From Budorcas taxicolor (Eukaryota > Chordata > Mammalia > Artiodactyla > Bovidae): a stretch of DNA of 64,000 nucleotides. Below the pieces are notes generated by a model, which made no database searches, was not told the origin of the DNA, and was given only the letters and a program-made list of their open reading frames with translations. The position numbers and the translations under genes are program-made. Positions 11,411 through 22,037 of the stretch are shown one piece after another. Position 1 is the first letter of the stretch. Each line of letters starts with the position of its first letter. Where the stretch lies: contig NW_026291482.1 of assembly GCF_023091745.1 (NCBI RefSeq), positions 806,001 to 870,000 on the forward strand, given 5' to 3'.

Positions 11411-12226
11411 TTGAGATGCGACGGGAACGCCGGGAACTCTTTCCCGAGCAAGCAGGGAAAGGATCCCTCATCTCGAGCTACGAAGCGGAAACGGGGCTCC
11501 TCTGGATGTGGGCGGGACCATCGTGTTTCCTCTCGAGTGGAGACGGGTATGTCGGGAAACTTATTGATTTGCACCAAGGGTGTGAAGGACTCTTTCGAAG
11601 TTCCAGAGGTGAGGTGTGATCCGCCTCGAGACGCCTCAGCGGAAATGGGCCTCATCTCGCCTGGAGGGGAGAACCTCCTGGATTTTCTCGAGTTGCGGCA
11701 GGTCTTCTCGTGTTACGACGGGGACCACAGGGACCCGCTCTGGTGGCCTCAGGAAAGGGCAGTCCCCGTGCGAGTTGCTAGGGGCCATCTCGGGATTCCT
11801 CTCCCGTCCATGCCGGGGCCTAAGACCTTGTGTGGATTCGGGGCCGGAATCTGAGGATTCCTCTCCAGTGTTGCCATGGATCTTGAGGTGCTTCTGAGTC
11901 TCCCCAGGGGAGTCAGGCCTCGTTTCGAGTGGGGGCATGAACGTGTGCTTACCTCCCGAGCTGCAGCAGTGGTGTCACGCTTCCTGTCACGTGGATCAAG
12001 GGATCTGTGGCTTTCCCTAGAGGCTTTCCCTCGAGGCTTTCCCACGAGGCTTTCCCACAGGGCTGTGCCACGTGCCACCTTGTTGGGAGTCGATCCTCGG
12101 CGTGAAAGACGAGCCAGTGACGGGAAAAGAGGTTCCTCTGGAATGGACTGAGACATCTGGGGGACTCTTGGAATGGTGGCACGACCCTGGAGTTCCTCTC
12201 GCCGTGCCTGTTGAGAGGGCCTCCTC
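11411..12226. repeat. Satellite monomer, mixed B-type head (816 bp)
   Basis: The head has CCCGAGCAAGCAGGG and TACGAAGCGG, the latter shared with the next monomer at 12227. The tail contains CCCTAGAGGC near 12017, where most copies have CCCTCGAGGC. No class assignment fits the full length. Confidence 0.65.
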
Positions 12227-13052
12227 TTGAGATGCGACGGGAACGCCGGGAACTCTTTCCCGAGCAAGCAGGGAAAGGATCCCTCATCTCGAGCTACGAA
12301 GCGGAAACGGGGCTCCTCTGGATGTGGGCGGGACCCTCGTGTTTCCTCTCGAGTGGAGACGGGTATGTCGGGGAACTTCTTGATTTGCACCAAGGGTCGG
12401 AAGGACCCTTTCGAAGTTCCAGAGGTGAGGTGTGATCAGCCTCGAGACGCCTCAGCGGAAATGGGCCTCATCTCGCCTGGAGGGGAGAACCTCCTGGATT
12501 TTCTCGAGTTGCGGCAGGTTTCTCGACTTACAACGGGGACCTCAGGGACCCGATGGTGGCCTCAGGAAAGGCCAGTCCCCATGAGAGCTGCTAGTCGACC
12601 TCTCGGGATTCCTCTCCCGTCCATGCCGCGGCCTCAGTCCTTGTGTGGAGTCGGGGCCGGAACCTGAGGATTCCTCTCCAGTGTTGCCATGGATCTTGGG
12701 GTGCTTTTAAGTCTCCCCAGGGGAGTCAGGCCTCGTCTCGAGTGGTTGCATGCACGTGCGCTTTCCTCCCGAGTTGCAGCAGTAGTGTCACGCTTCCTGT
12801 CACGTGGATCAAGGGATCTGTGGCTTTCCCTCGAGGCTGTCCCTCGAGGCTGTCCCTCGAGGCTGTCCCTCGAGGCTTTCCAACAGGGCTGTGCCACGTG
12901 CCACCTTGGTGTGAGTCGATCCTCGGCGTGAAAGACGAGCCGGTGAAGGGAAAAGAGGTTCCTCTGGAATGGACTGAGACATCTGGGGGACTCTTGGAAT
13001 GGTGGCACGACCCTGGGGTTCCTCTCGCCGTTCCTGTTGAGAGGGCCTCCTC
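12227..13052. repeat. Satellite monomer, 826-bp length variant
   Basis: The length is explained by one extra 14-bp step in the CTCGAGG block (about 12827-12885), giving three CTGTCCCTCGAGG steps in a row, minus three bases lost near 12520 and 12552. The head matches the monomer at 11411 and the remainder is D-like. Confidence 0.75.
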
Positions 13053-13868
13053 TTGAGATGCGACGGGAACACCGGGAACTCTTTCGCGATGAAGCAGGAA
13101 AAGGATCCCTCATCTCGAGCTACGAGGCGGAAACGGGGCTCCTCTGGATGTGGGCGGGACCCTCGTGTTTCCTCTCGAGTGGAGACGGGTATGTCGGGGA
13201 ACTTCTTGATTTGCACCAAGGGTGTGAAGGACCCTTTCGAAGTTCCAGAGGTGAGGTGTGATCAGCCTCGAGACGCCTCAGCAGAAATGGGCCTCATCTC
13301 GCCTGGAGGGGAGAACCTCCTGGATTTTCTCGAGTTGCGGCAGGTCTTCTCGACTTACAACGGGGACCTCAGGGACCCGCTCTGGTGGCCTCAGGAAAGG
13401 CCAGTCCCCATGCGAGCTGCTAGGGGACCTCTCGGGATTCCTCTCCCGTCCATGCCGCGGCCTCAGTCCTTGTGTGGAGTCGGGGCCAGAACCTGAGGAT
13501 TCCTCTCCAGTGTTGCCATGGATCTTGGGGTGCTTCTGAGTCTCCCCAGCGTAGTCAGGCCTCGTCTCGAGCGGGGGCATGCACGTCCGCTTTCCTCCCG
13601 AGTTGCAGCAATAGTGTCACGCTTCCTGTCACGTGGATCAAGGGATCTGTGGCTTTCCCTCGAGGCTGTCCCTCGAGGCTTTCCCACGAGGCTTTCCCAC
13701 AGGGCTGTGCCACGTGCCACCTTGGTGGGAGTCGATCCTCGGCGTGAAAGACGAGCCGGTGAATTGAAAAGAGGTTCCACTGGAATGGACTGAGACATCT
13801 GGGGGACTCTTGGAATGGTGGCACGACCCTGGAGTTCATCTCGCCGTTCCTGTTCAGAGGGCCTCCTC
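13053..13868. repeat. Satellite monomer, C-type head on D-type body (816 bp)
   Basis: The head carries TGAAGCAGGAAAAGG as in class C, and the middle carries CGACTTACAACGG as in class D. The same head-body combination appears as monomer Y in the adjacent three-monomer repeat, so this may be a relic outside the amplified copies. Confidence 0.7.
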
Positions 13869-16315
13869 TTGAGATGCGACGGGAACGCCGGGAACTCTTT
13901 CCCGACGAAGCAGGGAAAGGATCCCTCATGTCGAGCTACGAGGCGCAAACGGGGCTCCTCTGGATGTGGGCGGGACCCTCGTGTTTCCTCTCGAGTGGAG
14001 ACGGGTATGTCGGGGAACTTCTTGATTTGCACCAAGGGTGTGAAGGACCCTTTCGAAGTTCCAGAGGTGAGGTGTGATCAGCCTCGAGACGCCTCAGCGG
14101 AAATGGGCCTCATCTCGCCTGGAGGGGAGAACCTCCTGGATTTTCTCGAGTTGCGGCAGGTCTTCTCGAGTTACGACGGGGACCTCAGGGACCCGCTCTG
14201 GTGGCCTCAGGAAAGGCCAGTCCCCGTGCGAGTTGCTAGGGTCCATCTCGGGATTCCTCTCCCGTCCATGCCGGGGCCTAAGACCTTGTGTGGAGTCGGG
14301 GCCGGAACCTGAGGATTCCTCTCCAGTGTTGCCATGGATCTTGGGGTGCTTCTGAGTCTCCCCAGGGGAGTCAGGCCTCGTCTCGAGTGGGGGCATGCAC
14401 GTGCACTTACCTCCCGAGCTGCAGCAGTAGTGTCACGCTTCCTGTCACGTGGATCAAGGTATCTGTGGCTTTCCCTCGAGGCTGTCCCTCGAGGCTTTCC
14501 CACGAGCCTTTCCCACAGGGCTGTGCCACGTGCCACCTTGTTGGGAGTCGATCCTCGGCGTGAAAGACGAGCCGGTGAAGGGAAAAGAGGTTCCTCTGGA
14601 ATGGACTGAGACATCGGGGGGACTCTTGGAATGGTGGCATGACCCTGGGGTTCCTCTCGCCGTTCCTGTTGAGAGGGCCTCCTCTTGAGATGCGACGGGA
14701 ACGCCGGGAACTCTTTCGCGATGAAGCAGGAAAAGGATCCCTCATCTCGAGCTACGAGGCGGAAACGGGGCTCCTCTGGATGTGGGCGGGACCCTCGTGT
14801 TTCCTCTCGAGTGGAGACGGGTATGTCGGGGAACTTCTTGATTTGCAACAAGGGTGTGAAGGACCCTTTCGAAGTTCCAGAGGTGAGGTGTGATCAGCCT
14901 CGAGACGCCTCAGCAGAAATGGGCCTCATCTCGCCTGGAGGGGAGAACCTCCTGGATTTTCTCGAGTTGCGGCAGGTCTTCTCGACTTACAACGGTGACC
15001 TCAGGGACCCGCTCTGGTGGCCTCAGGAAAGGCCAGTCCCCATGCGAGCTGCTAGGGGACCTCTCGGGATTCCTCTCCCGTCCATGCCGCGGCCTCAGTC
15101 CTTGTGTTGAGTCGGGGCCAGAACCTGAGGATTCCTCTCCAGTGTTGCCATGGATCTTGGGGTGCTTCTGAGTCTCCCCAGCGGAGTCAGGCCTCGTCTC
15201 GAGTGCGGGCATGCCCGTGTGCTTACCACCCATCTGCAGCAGTAGTGTCACGCTTCCTGTCACGTGGATCAAGGGATCTGTGGCTTTCCCTCGAGGCTGT
15301 CCCTCGAGGCTGTCCCTCGGGGCTTTCCCACAGGGCTGTGCCACCTGCAACCTTGGTGTGAGTCGATCCTCGGCGTGAAAGACGAGCCGGTGACGGGAAA
15401 AGAGGTTCCTCTGGAATGGACTGAGACATCTGGGGGACTCTTGGATTGGTGGCACGACCCTGGAGTTCCTTTCGCCCTTCCTGTTGAGAGGGCCTCCTCT
15501 TGAGTTGCGACGGGAACACCGGGAACTCTTTCCCGAGCAAGCAGGGAAAGGATCCCTCACCTCGAGCTACGAGGCGGAAACGGGGCTCCTCTGGATGTGG
15601 GCGGGACCCTCGTGTTTCCTCTCGAGTGGAGACGGGTATGTCGGGGAACTTCTTGATTTGCACCAAGGGTGTGAAGGACCCTTTCGAAGTTCAAGAGGTG
15701 AGGTGTGATCAGCCTCGAGACGCCTCAGCGGAAATGGGCCTCATCTCGCCTGGAGGGGAGAACCTCCTGGATTTTCTCGAGTTGCGGCAGGTCTTCTCGA
15801 CTTACAACGGGGACCTCAGGGACCCGCTCTGGTGGCCTCAGGAAAGGCCAGTGCCCATGCGAGCTGCTAGGGGACCTCTCGGGATTCCTCTCCCGTCCAT
15901 GCCGCGGCCTCAGTCCTTGTGTGGAGTCAGGGCCGGAACCTGAGGATTCCTCTCCAGTGTTGCCATGGATCTTGGGGTGCTTCTAAGTCTCCCCAGGGGA
16001 GTCAGGCCTCGTCTCGTGTGGGGGCATGCACGTGCGCTTTCCTCCCGAGTTGCAGCAGTAGTGTCACGCTTCCTGTCACGTGGATCAAGGGATCTGTGGC
16101 TTTCCCTCGAGGCTGTCCCTCGAGGCTTTGCCACGAGGCTTTCACACAGGGCTGTGCCACGTGCCACCTTGGTGGGAGTCGATCCTCGGCGTGAAAGACG
16201 AGCCGGTGAATTGAAAAGAGGTTCCACTGGAATGGACTGAGACATCTGGGGGACTCTTGGAATGGTGGCACGATCCTGGAGTTCATCTCGCCGTTCCTGT
16301 TCAGAGGGAATCCTC
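13869..16315. repeat. Three-monomer higher-order repeat X-Y-Z, copy 1 (2447 bp)
   Basis: Monomers X, Y and Z start at 13869, 14685 and 15500 (816+815+816 bp). X has a class A-type head. Y has a C-type head on a D-type body and loses TGTGGAG (TGTGTTGAG near 15106). Z is class D-like, beginning TTGAGTTGCGACGGG. Only two substitutions against copy 2 were noticed: T/G at 14460 against 16907, and G/A at 15320 against 17767. Confidence 0.85.
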
Positions 16316-18762
16316 TTGAGATGCGACGGGAACGCCGGGAACTCTTTCCCGACGAAGCAGGGAAAGGATCCCTCATGTCGAGCTACGAGGCGCAAACGGG
16401 GCTCCTCTGGATGTGGGCGGGACCCTCGTGTTTCCTCTCGAGTGGAGACGGGTATGTCGGGGAACTTCTTGATTTGCACCAAGGGTGTGAAGGACCCTTT
16501 CGAAGTTCCAGAGGTGAGGTGTGATCAGCCTCGAGACGCCTCAGCGGAAATGGGCCTCATCTCGCCTGGAGGGGAGAACCTCCTGGATTTTCTCGAGTTG
16601 CGGCAGGTCTTCTCGAGTTACGACGGGGACCTCAGGGACCCGCTCTGGTGGCCTCAGGAAAGGCCAGTCCCCGTGCGAGTTGCTAGGGTCCATCTCGGGA
16701 TTCCTCTCCCGTCCATGCCGGGGCCTAAGACCTTGTGTGGAGTCGGGGCCGGAACCTGAGGATTCCTCTCCAGTGTTGCCATGGATCTTGGGGTGCTTCT
16801 GAGTCTCCCCAGGGGAGTCAGGCCTCGTCTCGAGTGGGGGCATGCACGTGCACTTACCTCCCGAGCTGCAGCAGTAGTGTCACGCTTCCTGTCACGTGGA
16901 TCAAGGGATCTGTGGCTTTCCCTCGAGGCTGTCCCTCGAGGCTTTCCCACGAGCCTTTCCCACAGGGCTGTGCCACGTGCCACCTTGTTGGGAGTCGATC
17001 CTCGGCGTGAAAGACGAGCCGGTGAAGGGAAAAGAGGTTCCTCTGGAATGGACTGAGACATCGGGGGGACTCTTGGAATGGTGGCATGACCCTGGGGTTC
17101 CTCTCGCCGTTCCTGTTGAGAGGGCCTCCTCTTGAGATGCGACGGGAACGCCGGGAACTCTTTCGCGATGAAGCAGGAAAAGGATCCCTCATCTCGAGCT
17201 ACGAGGCGGAAACGGGGCTCCTCTGGATGTGGGCGGGACCCTCGTGTTTCCTCTCGAGTGGAGACGGGTATGTCGGGGAACTTCTTGATTTGCAACAAGG
17301 GTGTGAAGGACCCTTTCGAAGTTCCAGAGGTGAGGTGTGATCAGCCTCGAGACGCCTCAGCAGAAATGGGCCTCATCTCGCCTGGAGGGGAGAACCTCCT
17401 GGATTTTCTCGAGTTGCGGCAGGTCTTCTCGACTTACAACGGTGACCTCAGGGACCCGCTCTGGTGGCCTCAGGAAAGGCCAGTCCCCATGCGAGCTGCT
17501 AGGGGACCTCTCGGGATTCCTCTCCCGTCCATGCCGCGGCCTCAGTCCTTGTGTTGAGTCGGGGCCAGAACCTGAGGATTCCTCTCCAGTGTTGCCATGG
17601 ATCTTGGGGTGCTTCTGAGTCTCCCCAGCGGAGTCAGGCCTCGTCTCGAGTGCGGGCATGCCCGTGTGCTTACCACCCATCTGCAGCAGTAGTGTCACGC
17701 TTCCTGTCACGTGGATCAAGGGATCTGTGGCTTTCCCTCGAGGCTGTCCCTCGAGGCTGTCCCTCGAGGCTTTCCCACAGGGCTGTGCCACCTGCAACCT
17801 TGGTGTGAGTCGATCCTCGGCGTGAAAGACGAGCCGGTGACGGGAAAAGAGGTTCCTCTGGAATGGACTGAGACATCTGGGGGACTCTTGGATTGGTGGC
17901 ACGACCCTGGAGTTCCTTTCGCCCTTCCTGTTGAGAGGGCCTCCTCTTGAGTTGCGACGGGAACACCGGGAACTCTTTCCCGAGCAAGCAGGGAAAGGAT
18001 CCCTCACCTCGAGCTACGAGGCGGAAACGGGGCTCCTCTGGATGTGGGCGGGACCCTCGTGTTTCCTCTCGAGTGGAGACGGGTATGTCGGGGAACTTCT
18101 TGATTTGCACCAAGGGTGTGAAGGACCCTTTCGAAGTTCAAGAGGTGAGGTGTGATCAGCCTCGAGACGCCTCAGCGGAAATGGGCCTCATCTCGCCTGG
18201 AGGGGAGAACCTCCTGGATTTTCTCGAGTTGCGGCAGGTCTTCTCGACTTACAACGGGGACCTCAGGGACCCGCTCTGGTGGCCTCAGGAAAGGCCAGTG
18301 CCCATGCGAGCTGCTAGGGGACCTCTCGGGATTCCTCTCCCGTCCATGCCGCGGCCTCAGTCCTTGTGTGGAGTCAGGGCCGGAACCTGAGGATTCCTCT
18401 CCAGTGTTGCCATGGATCTTGGGGTGCTTCTAAGTCTCCCCAGGGGAGTCAGGCCTCGTCTCGTGTGGGGGCATGCACGTGCGCTTTCCTCCCGAGTTGC
18501 AGCAGTAGTGTCACGCTTCCTGTCACGTGGATCAAGGGATCTGTGGCTTTCCCTCGAGGCTGTCCCTCGAGGCTTTGCCACGAGGCTTTCACACAGGGCT
18601 GTGCCACGTGCCACCTTGGTGGGAGTCGATCCTCGGCGTGAAAGACGAGCCGGTGAATTGAAAAGAGGTTCCACTGGAATGGACTGAGACATCTGGGGGA
18701 CTCTTGGAATGGTGGCACGATCCTGGAGTTCATCTCGCCGTTCCTGTTCAGAGGGAATCCTC
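16316..18762. repeat. Three-monomer higher-order repeat X-Y-Z, copy 2 (2447 bp)
   Basis: Monomers start at 16316, 17132 and 17947. The 2447-bp period continues into the next monomer as far as about 19117, where GTCCCCGTGCG becomes GTCCACGTGCG; the first A monomer of the four-monomer array is therefore an X head in register. Z here (17947) and class D share their ends, so the four-monomer repeat and the three-monomer repeat overlap rather than abut abruptly. Confidence 0.85.
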
Positions 18763-20176
18763 TTGAGATGCGACGGGAACGCCGGGAACTCTTTCCCGAC
18801 GAAGCAGGGAAAGGATCCCTCATGTCGAGCTACGAGGCGCAAACGGGGCTCCTCTGGATGTGGGCGGGACCCTCGTGTTTCCTCTCGAGTGGAGACGGGT
18901 ATGTCGGGGAACTTCTTGATTTGCACCAAGGGTGTGAAGGACCCTTTCGAAGTTCCAGAGGTGAGGTGTGATCAGCCTCGAGACGCCTCAGCGGAAATGG
19001 GCCTCATCTCGCCTGGAGGGGAGAACCTCCTGGATTTTCTCGAGTTGCGGCAGGTCTTCTCGAGTTACGACGGGGACCTCAGGGACCCGCTCTGGTGGCC
19101 TCAGGAAAGGCCAGTCCACGTGCGAGTTGCTAGGGGCCATCTCGGGATTCCTCTCCCGTCCAAGCCCGGGCCTAAGACCTTGTGTGGAGTCGGGGCCGAA
19201 ATCTGAGGATTCCTCTCCAGTGTTGCCATGGATCTTGAGGTGCTTCTGAGTCTCCCCATGGGAGTCAGGCCTCGTCTCGAGTGCGGGCATGCCCGTGTGC
19301 TTACCTCCCCAGCTGCAGCAATAGTGTCACGCTTCCTGTCACGTGGATCAAGGATCTGTGGCTTTCCCTCGAGGCTGTCCCTCGAGGCTTTCCCACGAGG
19401 CTTTCCCACAGGGCTGTGTCACCTGCCACCTTGGTGTGAGTCGATCCTCGGCGTGAAATACGAGCCAGTGAAGGGAAAAGAGGTTCCTCTGGAATGGACT
19501 GAGACATCTGGGGGACTCTTGGATTGGTGGCACGACCCTGGAGTTCCTCTCGCCGTGCCTGTTGAGAGGGCCTCCTCTTGAGATGCGATGGGAACGCCGG
19601 GAACTCTTTCCCGAGCAAGCAGGGAAAGGATCCCTCATCTCGAGCTACGAGGCGGAAACGGGGCTCCTCTGGATGTGGGCGGGACCGTCGTGTTTCCTCT
19701 CGAGTGGAGACGGGTATGTCGGGGAACTTCTTGATTTGCACCAAGGGTGTGAAGGACCCTTTCGAAGTTCCAGAGGTGAGGTGTGATCCGCCTCGAGACG
19801 CCTCAGCGGAAATGGGCCTCATCTCGCCTGGAGGGGAGAACCTCCTGGATTTTCTCGAGTTGCGGCAGGTCTTCTCGAGTTACGAAGGGGACCTCAGGGA
19901 CCCGCTCTGGTCGCCTCAGGACAGGCCAGTCCACATGCGAGCTGCTAGGGGACCTCTCGGGATTCCTCTCCCGTCCATGCCACGGCCTCAGTCCTTGTGT
20001 GGATTCGGGGCCGGAATCTGAGGATTCCTCTCCAGTGTTGCCATGGATCCTGGGGTGCTTCTGAGTCTCCCCAGGGGAGTCAGGCCTCGTCTCGAGTGGG
20101 GGCATGCACGTGCGCTTTCCTCCCGAGCTGCAGCAGTCGTGTCACGCTTCCTGTCACGTGGATCAGGGGATCTGTG

Positions 20177-20225
20177 GTTTCCCTCGAGGCTTTCCCTCGA
20201 GGCTTTCCCACGAGGCTTTCCCACA
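20177..20225. repeat. 14-bp micro-repeat block inside a monomer (B example)
   Basis: Near the monomer 3' end a 14-bp step, roughly CGAGGCTTTCCCTC, is repeated about three times with decay to CGAGGCTTTCCCAC. The block occurs in every monomer and is the main source of length variation. Confidence 0.8.
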
Positions 20226-20991
20226 GGGCTGTGCCACGTGCCACCTTGGTGGGAGTCGATCCTCGGCGTGAAAGACGAGCCGGTGAAGGGAAAAGAGTTT
20301 CCTCTGGAATGGACTGAGACATCTGGGGGACTCTTGGAATGGTGGCACGACCCTGGAGTTGCTCTCGCCGTTCCTGTTGAGAGGGCCTCCTCTTGAGATG
20401 CGACGGGAACGCCGGGAACTCTTTCGCGATGAAGCAGGAAAAGGATCCCTCATCTAGAGCTACCAGGCGGAAACGGGGCTCCTCTGGATGTGGGTGGGAC
20501 CGTCGTGTTTCCTCTCGAGTGGAGACGGGTATGTCGGGGAACATCTTGCTTTGCACCAAGGGTGTGAAGGACCCTTTCGAAGTTCCAGAGGTGAGGTGTG
20601 ATCCGCCTCGAGACGCCTCAGCGGAAATGGGCCTCATCTCGCCTGGAGGGGAGAACCTCCTGGATTTTCTCGGGTTGCGGCAGGTATTCTCGAGTTACGA
20701 TGGGGACCTCAGGGACCCGCTCTGGTGGCCTCAGGAAAGGCCAGTCCGCGTGCGAGTTGCTAGGGGCCATCGCGGGATTCCTCTCCCGTCCATGCCCAGG
20801 CCTAAGACCTTGTGTGGAGACGGGGCCGAAATCTGAGGATTCCTCTCCAGTGTTGCCATGGATCTTGAGGTGCTTCTCAGTCTCCCCAGGGGAGTCAGGC
20901 CTCGTCTCGAGTGGGGGCATGCCCGTGTGCTTACCTCCCCAGCTGCAGCAGTAGTGTCACGCTTCCTGTCACGTTAATCAAGGGATCTGTG

Positions 20992-21057
20992 GCTTTCCCT
21001 CGAAGCTGTCCCTCGAGGCTGTCCCTCGGGGCTTTCCCACGAGGCTTTCCCACAGGG
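20992..21057. repeat. 14-bp micro-repeat block, expanded class C version
   Basis: In class C the block has one extra step, with CTGTCCCTCGAGG followed by CTGTCCCTCGGGG. This accounts for the 829-bp C monomer against 815 bp in A and B. Confidence 0.8.
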
Positions 21058-22037
21058 CTGTGCCACGTGCCACATTGGTGTGAGTCGATCCTCGGCGTGA
21101 AAGACAAGCCAGTGACTGGAAAAGAGGTTCCTCTGGAATGGACTGAGACATCTGGGGGACTCTTGGATTGGTGGCACGACCCTGGAGTTCCTTTCGCCCT
21201 TCCTGTTGAGAGGGCCTCCTCTTGAGTTGCGACGGGAACACCGGGAACTCTTTCCCGAGCAAGCAGGGAAAGGATCCCTCATCTCGAGCTCCGAGGCGGA
21301 AACGGGGCTCCTCTGGATGTGGGCGGGACCCTCGTGTTTCCTCTCGAGTGGAGACGGGTATGTCGGGGAACTTCTTGATTTGCACCAAGGGTGTGAAGGA
21401 CCCTTTCGAAGTTCCAGAGGTGAGGTGTGATCAGCCTCGAGACGCCTCAGCGGAAATGGGCCTCATCTCGCCTGGAGGGGAGAACCTCCTGGATTTTCTC
21501 GAGTTGCGGCAGGTCTTCTCGACTTACAACGGGGACCTCAGGGACCCGCTCTGGTGGCCTCAGGAAAGGCCAGTGCCCATGCGAGCTGCTAGGGGACCTC
21601 TCGGGATTCCTCTCCCGTCCATGCCGCGGCCTCAGTCCTTGTGTGGAGTCAGGGCCGGAACCTGAGGATTCCTCTCCAGTGTTGCCATGGATCTTGGGGT
21701 GCTTCTAAGTCTCCCCAGGGGAGTCAGGCCTCGTCTCGTGTGGGGGCATGCACGTGCGCTTTCCTCCCGAGTTGCAGCAGTAGTGTCACGCTTCCTGTCA
21801 CGTGGATCAAGGGATCTGTGGCTTTCCCTCGAGGCTGTCCCTCGAGGCTTTGCCACGAGGCTTTCACACAGGGCTGTGCCACGTGCCACCTTGGTGGGAG
21901 TCGATCCTCGGCGTGAAAGACGAGCCGGTGAATTGAAAAGAGGTTCCACTGGAATGGACTGAGACATCTGGGGGACTCTTGGAATGGTGGCACGATCCTG
22001 GAGTTCATCTCGCCGTTCCTGTTCAGAGGGAATCCTC

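Larger units (their letters stand above)
5707..13868. repeat. Patchwork zone of reshuffled monomers
   Basis: Ten monomers start at 5707, 6522, 7336, 8150, 8965, 9781, 10596, 11411, 12227 and 13053. No regular higher-order period is visible. Heads and tails typical of classes A-D occur in new combinations: A-type tails at 5707, 6522, 7336 and 10596, B-type monomers at 8150 and 9781, and a C-type at 8965. This fits repeated unequal exchange without later homogenisation. Confidence 0.7.
18763..22037. repeat. Higher-order repeat copy 1 (A-B-C-D)
   Basis: Monomers start at 18763, 19578, 20393 and 21222. Private changes in C are A at 20456, which destroys a CTCGAG, and A at 20686. D has C at 21415 (GTTCCAGAGG) where most D copies have A. 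Confidence 0.9.

Noticed and set aside
20177..20225. Rho-independent terminator or hairpin from CCTCGAGG palindromes
   Set aside because: The palindromes are eight bases long and arise from the 14-bp tandem repeat. There is no T tract, and the context is not bacterial.
18763..22037. CENP-B box (TTCGNNNNANNCGGG)
   Set aside because: I checked the TTCG occurrences in the four classes (for example near TTCGCGATGAAGCAGG and TTTCGAAGTTCC) and none fits the core on either strand by eye. A motif scan would settle it.
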